NCBI GenBank assembly: GCA_035914695.1
Contig: JAMIQH010000099.1
Span: 1-32,224 of the forward strand
DNA length: 32,224 nucleotides
Reading direction: 5' to 3'
Source of the DNA: JAOSJT01 sp035914695
Lineage (GTDB): Bacteria > Bacteroidota > Ignavibacteria > SZUA-365
Numbering within the stretch: the stretch's first letter is position 1; every line of letters begins with the position of its first letter. Position numbers and translations under genes: made by a program. The notes beneath the pieces were generated by a model. That model was not told the origin of the DNA. It was given only the letters and a program-made list of their open reading frames with translations, and ran no database searches. Positions 1-8,236 of this stretch are shown piece after piece.

Positions 1-859
1 CATCATCACCGACTCGCTCAACCACGCCTCCATCATTGACGGCATTCGCCTGAGCAAGGCCCAGCGTTGGATTTACAACCACGGGCATCTTGGCGACACC
101 GAGACCGAGGATCCGGGCACGGGCAAGATGGCCAAGGGCCTCGAGCGCTGCCTGAAGGAAGCGCAGAATTGCCGTTTCCGCGTCATCGTCACCGACGGCG
201 CATTTTCCATGGACGGTGAGATTGCGAAGCTTGATCTGATTTGCGATCTGGCCGAGAAATACGACGCGCTGGTGTTTCACGATGAGAGCCATTGCTCGGG
301 CTTCCTGGGCAAGACCGGCCGCGGCACGCACGAGTATTGCGGCGTGATGGGACGCACCGACATCATCACCACCACCTTCGGCAAGGCGCTTGGCGGCGCT
401 TCCGGTGGCTGCGTGTCGGGTCGCAAGGAAGTGATCGAATGGCTGCGCAACAAAGGCCGCCCGTATTTGTTCTCCAACACCGTGCCCCCGGGTGTGGTGG
501 GTGCCACGTTGAAGGCCCTCGAGCTGTTGACCGCCTCCACCGAGCTGCGTGATCGTCTCGAGAACAACACGAAGAAATTCCGCCAGGAAATGACCGCCGC
601 CGGTTTCGATATCATTCCGGGCGACCATCCGATCGTGCCGATCATGTTCGGCAAGTACGAGAATTGCAGCGCTCTGGCGGTGGAATTCGCCGATCGTCTG
701 CTGGCCGAAGGCATTTACGTGATCGCCTTCTCCTTCCCCGTCGTGCCCCGTGGCAAGGACCGCATCCGCGTGCAGCTCAGCGCGGCGCATACGCCCGAGC
801 ATGTGGATCGCGCCATCGCGGCCTTCACCAAGGTTGCGAAAGAACTGAACATGATCTGA
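1..859 (+). CDS. kbl: 2-amino-3-ketobutyrate CoA ligase (glycine C-acetyltransferase), 5' truncated
   Basis: This PLP enzyme cleaves 2-amino-3-oxobutyrate with CoA to glycine and acetyl-CoA, the second step of threonine breakdown. The gene enters from the left edge; the frame is open from base 2 and reads a typical family segment (SLNHASIIDGIRLSKA), so about 285 C-terminal residues are visible and roughly 110 are missing. The PLP lysine lies in TFGKALGGASGG (Lys codon at 383-385), the aspartate that pairs with the pyridine nitrogen is in VFHDESH, and RPYLFSNTVPP and the C-terminal QLSAAHTPEHV are family hallmarks. An ATG at 128 lies inside the conserved domain and is not the real start. The next gene, tdh, makes its substrate, so the two form a pathway pair. 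Identification is very secure. Confidence 0.96.
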   Translation, partial: IITDSLNHASIIDGIRLSKAQRWIYNHGHLGDTETEDPGTGKMAKGLERCLKEAQNCRFRVIVTDGAFSMDGEIAKLDLICDLAEKYDALVFHDESHCSGFLGKTGRGTHEYCGVMGRTDIITTTFGKALGGASGGCVSGRKEVIEWLRNKGRPYLFSNTVPPGVVGATLKALELLTASTELRDRLENNTKKFRQEMTAAGFDIIPGDHPIVPIMFGKYENCSALAVEFADRLLAEGIYVIAFSFPVVPRGKDRIRVQLSAAHTPEHVDRAIAAFTKVAKELNMI

Positions 860-866
860 TCCCGAC

Positions 867-893
867 GGGGCGGCGTGCCCGGCGCGTCGCCCC
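867..893 (+). terminator. GC-rich hairpin between kbl and tdh
   Basis: A 9-bp stem with one G-U pair (867-875 with 885-893) and a 9-base loop begins 7 bases after the kbl stop. Only a short T run follows (CTTTCC), so it may act as a weak terminator or an attenuating or RNA-stabilising hairpin inside the kbl-tdh transcript rather than a full stop. Confidence 0.4.
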
Positions 894-941
894 GCCGCTT
901 TCCATCACACCCACGCCATCGAGCATTATCAGGAACGCTAC

Positions 942-1910
942 ATGAAAGAGATCAAGAACATCCTCGTGACCGGCGCCGTCGGACAGATCGGCTCCGAACT
1001 CACGCTTGCCTTGCGCCAGAAATACGGTGCCGAGAATGTGATCGCCACCGGTCGCAAAACCCCGCCCAGCAAGGAACTCGAGGAGTCGGGTCCCTTCCAC
1101 TACATCGACGTGAACAGCGTCGAGAGCGTGGAGGAGATGATCACGAAATACTCCATCGATACCGTCGTACACATGGCCGCCATCCTCTCGGCCGTCGGCG
1201 AGAAAAATCCCACGCTGTGCTGGGATGTGAATATGAACGGCACGCTCAACATTCTCAACCTCGGCTTGAAGTATGAGATGGCCCGCGTGATCATCCCCAG
1301 CTCCATCGCCGTGTGGGGCCCGGGCACGCCCGCCATCGCCCCGCAGGAAATCGCCCTGCACCCGACCACCATGTACGGTGTGACCAAGGTGTGCGGCGAA
1401 GTGCTGGCCGATTACTACGTGCGCAAGAAAGGCCTCGACAGCCGTGGTCTGCGCTATCCGGGCATCATCTCGTCCGAGACGCTCCCGGGCGGCGGCACCA
1501 CCGATTACGCCGTGGCCATTTACTACGAAGCCGTGAAGAACAAGCATTACACCTGCTTCGTCCGCGAAGACACGCGCCTGCCGATGATGTACATGCCCGA
1601 CTGCATCAAGGCCACCATGGATCTGATGGAAGCGCCGTTCGAAAAACTGACGCGCTACAACGATTACAACGTCGGTTCGATGAGCTTCACCGTGAAGGAT
1701 CTCGCCGACTCGATCAAGAAAGTCATTCCCGACTTCACCATCGATTACGCGCCGGATTTCCGTCAGGACATCGCCGACTCGTGGCCCGATGCGGTGGACG
1801 ACAGCGCCGCCCGCGCCGACTGGGGCTGGAATCCCTCCTACGACCTCGACAGCATGACGCGCGACATGCTCGAGAAGCTGAGCGCCCGCCACGCGAAGGG
1901 ACTGCTCTGA
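942..1910 (+). CDS. tdh: L-threonine 3-dehydrogenase, short-chain (NAD-dependent epimerase-like) type
   Basis: This enzyme oxidises L-threonine to 2-amino-3-ketobutyrate with NAD+, feeding the kbl product directly upstream. The 322-aa protein has the extended-SDR Rossmann motif GAVGQIG (residues 11-17), an active-site serine region (IPSSIAVWGP, about 118-127) and the catalytic Tyr145/Lys149 in YGVTK. The C-terminal substrate domain carries RYPGIIS and DYAVAIYYEA. It belongs to the SDR-type threonine dehydrogenases rather than the zinc-dependent MDR type of E. coli. ATG 942 is preceded by an AGGAA sequence about six bases away and gives an N-terminus that starts right at the first beta strand. 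The gap to kbl is 82 bases. A related nucleotide-sugar epimerase is the main alternative, but the kbl neighbour makes threonine dehydrogenase much more likely. Confidence 0.92.
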   Translation: MKEIKNILVTGAVGQIGSELTLALRQKYGAENVIATGRKTPPSKELEESGPFHYIDVNSVESVEEMITKYSIDTVVHMAAILSAVGEKNPTLCWDVNMNGTLNILNLGLKYEMARVIIPSSIAVWGPGTPAIAPQEIALHPTTMYGVTKVCGEVLADYYVRKKGLDSRGLRYPGIISSETLPGGGTTDYAVAIYYEAVKNKHYTCFVREDTRLPMMYMPDCIKATMDLMEAPFEKLTRYNDYNVGSMSFTVKDLADSIKKVIPDFTIDYAPDFRQDIADSWPDAVDDSAARADWGWNPSYDLDSMTRDMLEKLSARHAKGLL

Positions 1911-1933
1911 TTCTTTCTCGCTATATTGAAACG

Positions 1934-1970
1934 CAACGGAGCGGGTGTCATGCCCGCTCCGTTGTGTTTG
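1934..1970 (+). terminator. Rho-independent terminator after tdh
   Basis: A perfect 12-bp stem (1934-1945 with 1953-1964), 7-base loop, followed by TGTTTG, starts 23 bases after the tdh stop. The T tract is short. It would also end transcription from the opposite-strand gene at 2005-2229. Confidence 0.75.
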
Positions 1971-2004
1971 TAGCCCGGTGTTCCGCCGTGTGGTCGCGCG
2001 GCGC

Positions 2005-2229
2005 TCAATCGAACTGCTTCTCGATATGTTCCAGCGCTTCCTTGCCCGCGGGCGGCAGCGTGTCCTCGCCCAGGTAATGCAGCACGATGGCCAGCGCGAT
2101 GATGACGATGGAAATGGCCACGGCGACTTTCAACAATTTCTTGATAATGGTGACCACGAGCGCGACGACGAGCGCCACGGCGATCGTGGCCAGCAGGGGA
2201 TTTTCGAGAAGCGCGGTGATGATCTGCAT
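2005..2229 (-). CDS. small two-helix membrane protein, unknown function
   Basis: A 74-aa protein that I do not recognise. Two hydrophobic stretches are visible (about residues 10-28 and 33-53), separated by a short basic hinge (KKLLK), followed by a polar, acidic tail ending in EHIEKQFD. This suggests a helical hairpin in the inner membrane with both ends on the same side. The ATG at 2229 has a GGAA Shine-Dalgarno-like sequence about six bases upstream on the minus strand. It points toward tdh and ends shortly before the tdh terminator. Its upstream region is shared with the divergent 2340 gene. Hydrophobic, leucine/valine-rich composition over the whole length argues for a true membrane protein and not a chance frame. 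Confidence 0.6.
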   Translation of the reverse strand: MQIITALLENPLLATIAVALVVALVVTIIKKLLKVAVAISIVIIALAIVLHYLGEDTLPPAGKEALEHIEKQFD

Positions 2230-2303
2230 GCGTTCCGGGGATGGTGATGAATGTCCTCACGCAATGTAGCCAATCCAACGAACAATCGCGCGGCCTCGCC
2301 GGG

Positions 2304-2334
2304 TTGGGATTTCTCTCGCCGACGGTTGTATTTT
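2304..2334 (+). promoter_or_regulatory. candidate Bacteroidota-type promoter, possibly leaderless
   Basis: TTG at 2304-2306 and TATTTT at 2329-2334 are 22 bases apart, like the TTG/TAnnTTTG promoters of Bacteroidota. Transcription would start almost at the ATG at 2340, which lacks a Shine-Dalgarno sequence, so the message could be leaderless. The match is partial. Confidence 0.35.
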
Positions 2335-2339
2335 CCCGT

Positions 2340-2747
2340 ATGCACACACCCTTCGATGATATCAACATCCCTTTCCGCATCGCCAATCTCTATCAGGGAT
2401 TGGGTGAAATCGAGGGTCGTCTGCGCGCGCACGAGGGAGTGCTGCTGCTCGAATATCGCATGAAAGACGCGGTGCTGGGTGTGTTGCGCAGCCGCGTGAA
2501 GGAATTGCGCATACCCTTCGACGATATCGAGGACATCGAATTTCACAACGGCTGGTTTCGCAAGCGCATCACCGTGCGTGCGCGCGGTTTGCGCAGCTTC
2601 GCCGACATTCCCGGCGCCGAAGGCGGCACGCTCGTGCTCGCCGTGGCGCGCCGCGACGCCGCACGCGCCCTCGCCGGCATCGCCCGCGTCCGCCTGCTGC
2701 AATCCGAGCAACGCCTGCGCGCCCTCGACAATTGGTCGCCGGAATAG
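2340..2747 (+). CDS. hypothetical protein, possibly a PH-like fold
   Basis: A 135-aa soluble protein with no signal peptide or membrane segment; I cannot name a family with certainty. It begins MHTPFDDINIPF and later repeats the idea in KELRIPFDDIEDIEF, followed by GWFRKRITVRARGLRSFADIPG and a C-terminal arginine-rich helix. The alternation of short beta strands (LLLEYR, ITVRARG, TLVLAVAR) with a final helix resembles small bacterial PH-like proteins; this is inference. I chose ATG 2340 because the 33 residues encoded upstream of it (from 2241) are unlike the rest and overlap the presumed promoter. No Shine-Dalgarno sequence is visible. It is divergent from the small membrane protein at 2229. 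Confidence 0.6.
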   Translation: MHTPFDDINIPFRIANLYQGLGEIEGRLRAHEGVLLLEYRMKDAVLGVLRSRVKELRIPFDDIEDIEFHNGWFRKRITVRARGLRSFADIPGAEGGTLVLAVARRDAARALAGIARVRLLQSEQRLRALDNWSPE

Positions 2748-3007
2748 CTTCCCCGCGTCTTCGCCTCTCTCTCATTCCCTGCATGCCGACAGCAACTGCC
2801 GGGGTGAACAGCTCGTGCTAAAGAGTGAAGAGCAAAGAATCAAGCATGGATTCCGGATCGAGATCCGGGCCAACCCACAACGACACCGTCCCCGCCTAAA
2901 ACACTCCTTCGCGCCTTCGCACCTTCGCGTCTTCGCGTGAGGAATTCCTTCGCGCCTTCGCACCTTCGCGTCTTCGCGAGAGGAATTCCCTTGTCGTGAG
3001 GAATTCC
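2748..3007. repeat. repeat-filled spacer with a 41-bp tandem repeat
   Basis: This spacer upstream of tex holds no credible gene. It contains a palindromic segment around 2850-2870 (CCGGATCGAGATCCGG) and, at 2906-2946 and 2947-2987, two nearly identical 41-bp copies, with a shortened third ending near 3007. Each copy consists of 8-base units of the form CCTTCGCG/CCTTCGCA/TCTTCGCG followed by GAGGAATT. The same motif recurs at 10524-10580. Reading frames across it give arginine-rich, low-complexity products and should not be annotated as proteins. Confidence 0.85.
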
Positions 3008-3019
3008 CAAGCAGGCATC

Positions 3020-3050
3020 TTGCCCACATGCGACCCACGCATGTATCTTG
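3020..3050 (+). promoter_or_regulatory. candidate tex promoter
   Basis: TTG at 3020-3022, 21 bases, then TATCTTG at 3044-3050 matches the layout of Bacteroidota vegetative promoters (-33 TTTG, -7 TAnnTTTG). It lies 36 bases before the tex start codon and directly after the repeat block. Confidence 0.5.
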
Positions 3051-3085
3051 TTTAGCTATGCAGTACGAATCACACGGGAACATTC

Positions 3086-5320
3086 ATGCTTGATATCACC
3101 GCCATTCTCATAAGCGAATTCGGACTTCAACCCTGGCAGGTGCAGAACACCCTCGCCCTGCACGCCGAGGGAGGCACCGTACCCTTTATCGCGCGCTATC
3201 GCAAGGAACGCACCGGCGAACTCAACGAAATCCAGCTCCGCGACCTCTTCGAGCGCCACGGCTATCTCACCGAACTCGAAGAACGCAAAACCGCCATTCT
3301 GCAATCCATCGAAGAACAGGGCAAGCTCACCGACGAACTGCGCATGCGCATCGAGGGCTGCATGCAGAAAACGGAGCTGGAGGACCTGTACCTTCCCTAC
3401 AAGCCCCGCAAACGCACCCGCGCCACCATCGCGCGCGAAAAAGGCCTCGAACCCCTGGCCGACGCCATCGCCACCTGGAACACGCCCGACACGCGCGACG
3501 CCGATCTCGGCGAGGCGGCCCGCGCCTTCATCAACGAGGAACTCGGCGTGGCCTCGGTGGAGGAGGCACTGGCCGGCGCGGCGGATATCCTCGCCGAGCG
3601 TCTGTCGGAGCAAGCCGAGCTGCGCGCCTGGGTGCGCAAGCATTTCGTGGAAAAGGGGCTGTTCCGCTCACGCGTCAAGCCCGAATTTCCCGAAGGCAGC
3701 ACCAAGTACGAAATGTACCGCGATTATACGGCCAACGTGCGCGACATCGCGCCGCACAACATGCTGGCCATGCGCCGCGGCGAGGCCGAAGGCGTGTTGA
3801 GCTTCGACCTGCAATTCGAGGAGCACACCGTACTCGAACATCTGGAGCACGAAACCCTGCACAGCGGCGCCGCCAGCGTGCGCGAGTTCTGGCGGCCCAT
3901 GTGCAAGGATGCCTTCGAACGTCTGATGAAAAACACGCTCATCGGCGAGGTGCGCTACGAGAAGAAGAACGATGCCGATCTCGCCTCCATCCGTACCTTC
4001 GGCGAAAATCTGCGCGAACTGCTGCTGGCCTCGCCCGCCGGCATGAAACCCACACTCGGCGTGGATCCGGGATTCCGCACTGGCTGCAAAGTCGTGGCCA
4101 TCGACGCCACCGGCAAATTTCTCGAATACCGCACACTGTATCCTCACACCGGCGAAGGCGGTCGCGTGGAAGCGGCGCGCCTGCTGCGCGATATGATCAC
4201 ACGCCACGGCATCGAACTCGTCGCCATCGGCAATGGCACCGCCGGACGCGAAACGGAGGTCTTTGTCGCCGAAGCGCTCGCCGGTGCGGAACGCATTCCC
4301 GCCAAAGTCATGGTCAATGAAAGCGGCGCCTCGATTTACTCCGCCAGCGATGTGGCCATCGAGGAATTTCCCGACATGGATCTCACCGTGCGCGGCGCCA
4401 TCTCCATCGGACGCCGCTTGCAGGACCCGCTCGCCGAATTGGTGAAAATCGATCCGAAATCCATCGGCGTGGGGCAGTACCAGCACGATGTGGATCAACG
4501 CATGCTGAAGAAAAAACTGGACGAAACCGTGGAGAGCTGCGTCAACTACGTGGGCGTGGATCTCAACCTCGCCTCCAAGGAATTGCTGAGCTATGTATCC
4601 GGACTCACGCCGTCACTCGCGAAAAACATCGTGCAGTATCGCAACGAGCACGGCGCCTTCCGCAGCCGCAAGGAATTGCTCAAGGTGCCGCGCTTCGGAC
4701 CCAAGGCCTTCGAACAATGCGCCGGCTTCCTGCGCATTCGCGAAGGGGAAAATCCCCTCGACAACACCGGCGTGCATCCCGAACGCTACGGCGTGGTCGA
4801 AGCCATCGCCCGCGACCTGCAACTGTCGCCCGAGCGCATCGCCGACATCGCCGCGCGCGTGAAGGATATCGACATCAAGCGTTACGTCAGCGACGAAGTG
4901 GGCGAACCGACACTGCGCGACATTCTGCGCGAACTCGAGAAACCCGGCCGCGATCCCCGCGCCAGTTTCAGCTATGCCACCTTCAAGGAAGGCATCAACG
5001 AACTCTCCGATCTTGCTCCCGGCATGGAACTGGAAGGGGTGGTCACGAATGTGGCGAACTTCGGCGCCTTTGTCGACATCGGCGTGCATCAGGACGGGCT
5101 CGTCCACATTTCACAACTCGCCGACCGCTTCGTGGACGATCCGCGCAAAGTGGTGAAAGTGGGGCAAATCGTGAAAGTGCGCGTGGTGGAGGTGAATGTG
5201 CAACTCAAGCGCATCGCCCTATCGATGAAAAACGAGGGCGGTGCTCCGCGTCCGAAAGCGAAAAAGGAGGAACCCGCCTGGACTCTCGACGATCTCAAGT
5301 CGAAATTCTCGCGCTCCTGA
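3086..5320 (+). CDS. tex: Tex-family RNA-binding transcription accessory protein
   Basis: Tex is a cytoplasmic nucleic-acid-binding protein related to the core of eukaryotic Spt6 and affects transcription and RNA handling. The 744-aa length is usual. In order I see: an N-terminal helical HTH-like region (VPFIARYRKERTGELNE, about residues 32-48), a YqgF/RNase H-like domain starting at LGVDPGFRTGC near residue 330, a tandem helix-hairpin-helix region (residues about 495-560; LTPSLAKNIVQYRNEHGAF, KVPRFGPKAFEQ), and a C-terminal S1 domain (about 640-715; GVVTNVANFGAFVDIGVHQD). The last 30 residues are basic and polar. The ATG at 3086 follows CGGGAA at a short distance and begins at the conserved N-terminus. 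It appears to be a single-gene unit closed by the terminator at 5425. Confidence 0.96.
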   Translation: MLDITAILISEFGLQPWQVQNTLALHAEGGTVPFIARYRKERTGELNEIQLRDLFERHGYLTELEERKTAILQSIEEQGKLTDELRMRIEGCMQKTELEDLYLPYKPRKRTRATIAREKGLEPLADAIATWNTPDTRDADLGEAARAFINEELGVASVEEALAGAADILAERLSEQAELRAWVRKHFVEKGLFRSRVKPEFPEGSTKYEMYRDYTANVRDIAPHNMLAMRRGEAEGVLSFDLQFEEHTVLEHLEHETLHSGAASVREFWRPMCKDAFERLMKNTLIGEVRYEKKNDADLASIRTFGENLRELLLASPAGMKPTLGVDPGFRTGCKVVAIDATGKFLEYRTLYPHTGEGGRVEAARLLRDMITRHGIELVAIGNGTAGRETEVFVAEALAGAERIPAKVMVNESGASIYSASDVAIEEFPDMDLTVRGAISIGRRLQDPLAELVKIDPKSIGVGQYQHDVDQRMLKKKLDETVESCVNYVGVDLNLASKELLSYVSGLTPSLAKNIVQYRNEHGAFRSRKELLKVPRFGPKAFEQCAGFLRIREGENPLDNTGVHPERYGVVEAIARDLQLSPERIADIAARVKDIDIKRYVSDEVGEPTLRDILRELEKPGRDPRASFSYATFKEGINELSDLAPGMELEGVVTNVANFGAFVDIGVHQDGLVHISQLADRFVDDPRKVVKVGQIVKVRVVEVNVQLKRIALSMKNEGGAPRPKAKKEEPAWTLDDLKSKFSRS

Positions 5321-5422
5321 CGTGGGGCGGGCGGATTTGCTTGCAGGAACTGCGCGTGGATCAAAGGTGAAATGGAAAATAGTGAAACGACTTTTCCGCG
5401 TGATGCGGAGTCATGAAGAAAC

Positions 5423-5453
5423 AAAAAGCGCGGGCACCTGGCCCGCGCTTTCC
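5423..5453. terminator. bidirectional terminator between tex and the Asp-box protein gene
   Basis: A perfect 11-bp stem (5425-5435 with 5441-5451), loop ACCTG, flanked by AAAAA on the left and TTT on the right, sits between convergent genes. The A run gives a good U tract for the minus-strand transcript; the plus-strand U tract is shorter. Confidence 0.85.
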
Positions 5454-5473
5454 ATACTTGTACGGTTCGCGGA

Positions 5474-8059
5474 TTACAGCACGGCGAATTTGCGTGTGAT
5501 GCGCTGTCCGTTCTGCTCCAATACTGCAAAGTAGCCGCCACGGCGCAGTCCGCCGGTGGCGAAGCGCAGCGTGTGCGATCCGGCCTCGCGACGTCCGTCG
5601 AGCAGCGTTGCGACAAGGCGACCCGCGGCGTCGTACACCGCCACCCGTGTGGCGCCACTCCCGCGCAGGGTGAAGCGCAGCGTGGTGCCGTCAAGCGTCA
5701 CAGGATTCGGCGCCACATGCAGCGAGGCGAAGGCCGTGCTCTCGTCGGGACGCTCCAGCGAGGCCACCGTCACATCCGTGGACCACACGCCGCGTCCGAA
5801 GGTGCCCACCACGAGCACATTGTCGGGCGTGAGCTTCATGTCGTAACACACCGCGTTGGGCAAGCCGTTGCCGAATTGCTTCCAATTCTCACCGCCGTTG
5901 GTGGTGAACCAGACCCCGAGGTCCGTTGCAAGGAAAATGGTGTTGGGCTCGGTGCGCGATGGAAGGATGGCGTTGGCCGGCACGTCGGGCAGGTCGCCGC
6001 TGATATTGGTCCATGAGGCACCGAGGTTGGTGCTCTTGTACGCATGTCCGGTACCATAGCCGGAAAAACATGCGTAAATGGTGCGGTGATCCGTCCAGCC
6101 CAAGGTGATGTCCGTGATCCAGCGATTCGGCAGACCGCTGCTGATGTTGAACCACTCCACATCCAACGCGGTGAGATTGTCGCTGTAATACACTTTTCCA
6201 TTGCTCGTGGCGGCGAACATCCAGCGGAGCTGATTCGGCACGATTTCCAGATCGGAGACAATGCCGCCGTCCGATGCCAGCGTGGGGCTGATCGACATCC
6301 ACTGGTTGCCGGTTTTGGCCGGGGTCAACGAATGCACCTGATTGGAAGCGGTGTAGAGCTTCGATCCGTCGGTGGACAGCACCATCGGGCGAATCCAGTT
6401 GAAGCGCTTACCCTGCAGGCCTTCGCCAATCCATTGGTATTGCTGGCCGCCGTCGAAGGTGCGGTAGGGGGTGCTGTTTTGATTGAAGTAGAAATTGTCC
6501 GCATCCTTCGGATCCACCGCGATGCGTCCGCCGTCGCCGCCGCCCACGTACAGCCACTGCTGTTCGCCGGGCGTGCGCAGGCGCATGTTGCTGTTGTCCT
6601 GTGTGCCGCCGAAAAGCAGCCGCGGATTGCTGGGCGCGTAGTTGATGGCGTAGAACTGCGTCGTGGCGAGATTGGTATTGCGTTCGTCCCAGTTCAGGCC
6701 GCCATCGAGCGAAACAAAGGTGCCGCCGTCATTCCCCACCAGCACGAAATTGGGATCGTCGGGCTTGAAGGTGATGCTGTGCTGATCGGCGTGGACGTAG
6801 GCGGGATTGTTGGGATCGGAGACGCGCAGTTCCCAGCGCGAGACTTTCACGAAACCGTCGGCGCCGTTGGTGCTCCGGTACATGTCGATGCCGCCGAGCA
6901 ACACCAAATCGGGGTCGTGCGGAGAAGCGGCAATGCACAGGTCGTACCAGGCCTGACCGCGCGCGAAGGTGTTGGCGATGGCCGAGGGCTTGCGCTCCCA
7001 GCTTTCGCCACCGTCACGCGAAACGAACACGCCGAGGAAATCCGCTTCCTCGGTCACGATCATGCCGCGGTTGAGTCCCACGGCCGCGTAAATGCGATTG
7101 GGGCTGCTTTTTGGGATGGTGAAAATGATGCGGCCGGTGGAATCGCTGGCGGCGAAATTCACGCCGAGTTTGCGCCAGCTGAAACGAGCGCCTCCCGCTC
7201 CGGAGAGATACACGCCGTTGGCCGATCCGCCGCTGTTGCTGCCCACCGCGGCGTACACCATGGAGGAATTGTCGGGCTTGTACTGCACTTCGGTGATCAC
7301 GCCGTTGAGCACGTTTTCCCAGGTCTGGCCGCCATCGGTGCTTTTCAGCAGTCGTTCGGTTGTGGCAACCAGCAGGGTGTCCGAAGACTCAGGGTGCAAT
7401 ACAATGCGATGCACCGCGCTGAAGGAGCTGGGCCAGGGCAGGAGCTGCCAGCTCGCGCCGCCGTCGGTGGATTTGATCACGCCCACACCGTCGTAAAAGG
7501 GCGAGCCGTTGCCGCGGCCGTAGCCCCAACCCGAGGGCTCGCCCGTGCCGGCGTAGATGATGTCGGGATTGCGCTGATCGATGGCCACCGCGCCGATGGC
7601 CAGCCGCGGCTGATTGTCCGACAGCGGAGCCCAGCTCGCGCCGAGATCGGTGCTTTTCCACACCCCACCCGAAGCGCCCCCGGCGAAAATGGTGTTTGTT
7701 TCCGTGGGATGAAACACCACCGAACGCATGCGCCCGCCGATGTTCACCGGTCCTTCCAGTTTCCAGGTATTGGCCACGGAAAATGGCTTCATCATGGCGC
7801 TTTGCGCCGTGCCGTCCACACGGTGGAAGGCGTCCCATAGCAGGGCGTCGATGTTCGCCCCGGGATTACCGTAGCTGCGTTGCAGGTAATAATTCTCCAG
7901 CATTTTCACGGACTTGTGGAAGGGCTTGGTCTGGCTCACGGGCACGCCATGTGAGGGCAGGATGAAACCCGGTACAGGATTGATCGTACACAGCAACGCT
8001 GTCACCGTGGCGAACAGCGCCGCGAGAGACAACGCGGGATAGCGTAACAGCAGGTGCAT
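5474..8059 (-). CDS. secreted Asp-box (BNR/sortilin-like) beta-propeller protein with T9SS sorting domain
   Basis: An 861-aa exported protein. It opens with a hydrophobic signal sequence (MHLLLRYPALSLAALFATV). The body is built from Asp-box repeats of the form S-x-D-x-G-x-x-W, seen for example as STDLGASW, STDGGASW, STDGGQTW, SRDGGESW, SLDGGLNW, STNLGASW and TNGGENW, which mark one or two large beta-propellers like those in sialidases, sortilin/VPS10 and photosystem assembly factors. The last about 80 residues (from VAPNPV through VAVYDAAGRLVATLL to RKFAVL) form a type IX secretion C-terminal sorting domain. I use ATG 8059, because GTGGAG lies seven bases upstream; eight extra codons are open to 8083. 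Enzymatic activity cannot be told; many such proteins have none assigned. It is divergent from the outer-membrane gene at 8237. Confidence 0.9.
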   Translation of the reverse strand: MHLLLRYPALSLAALFATVTALLCTINPVPGFILPSHGVPVSQTKPFHKSVKMLENYYLQRSYGNPGANIDALLWDAFHRVDGTAQSAMMKPFSVANTWKLEGPVNIGGRMRSVVFHPTETNTIFAGGASGGVWKSTDLGASWAPLSDNQPRLAIGAVAIDQRNPDIIYAGTGEPSGWGYGRGNGSPFYDGVGVIKSTDGGASWQLLPWPSSFSAVHRIVLHPESSDTLLVATTERLLKSTDGGQTWENVLNGVITEVQYKPDNSSMVYAAVGSNSGGSANGVYLSGAGGARFSWRKLGVNFAASDSTGRIIFTIPKSSPNRIYAAVGLNRGMIVTEEADFLGVFVSRDGGESWERKPSAIANTFARGQAWYDLCIAASPHDPDLVLLGGIDMYRSTNGADGFVKVSRWELRVSDPNNPAYVHADQHSITFKPDDPNFVLVGNDGGTFVSLDGGLNWDERNTNLATTQFYAINYAPSNPRLLFGGTQDNSNMRLRTPGEQQWLYVGGGDGGRIAVDPKDADNFYFNQNSTPYRTFDGGQQYQWIGEGLQGKRFNWIRPMVLSTDGSKLYTASNQVHSLTPAKTGNQWMSISPTLASDGGIVSDLEIVPNQLRWMFAATSNGKVYYSDNLTALDVEWFNISSGLPNRWITDITLGWTDHRTIYACFSGYGTGHAYKSTNLGASWTNISGDLPDVPANAILPSRTEPNTIFLATDLGVWFTTNGGENWKQFGNGLPNAVCYDMKLTPDNVLVVGTFGRGVWSTDVTVASLERPDESTAFASLHVAPNPVTLDGTTLRFTLRGSGATRVAVYDAAGRLVATLLDGRREAGSHTLRFATGGLRRGGYFAVLEQNGQRITRKFAVL

Positions 8060-8100
8060 GCGGGAACTCCACTTCGAGAACAAATCGTCAATCAGTATTT

Positions 8101-8118
8101 CTGCAGAAAATTTTGCAG
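8101..8118. promoter_or_regulatory. near-palindrome in the divergent intergenic region
   Basis: CTGCAGAAAATTTTGCAG is one base away from a perfect inverted repeat and lies in the 177-base spacer between two divergent exported-protein genes, where an operator would be expected. There is no other support. Confidence 0.25.
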
Positions 8119-8236
8119 ATTACATCAATCTGACGATTCCCGCTTCCAGAAACAATGCCAAAACACGGCACCGCGGCAACGTGCCCCGTTTGATGCGATC
8201 ATTACAATCATTTCTCACATATCACTCGGAGGCCTC

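Noticed and set aside
1914..1930. TATATTG box just after tdh as a promoter
   Set aside because: It is followed at once by the tdh terminator hairpin and no plus-strand gene starts there, so a chance match is more likely.
2569..3083. Arginine-rich open frames over the spacer before tex
   Set aside because: They translate the CTTCGCG repeats into low-complexity strings, a known source of false proteins.
6044..7840. 598-codon open frame on the plus strand opposite the Asp-box protein
   Set aside because: The opposite frame has clear repeats, signal peptide and sorting domain; this frame shows none.
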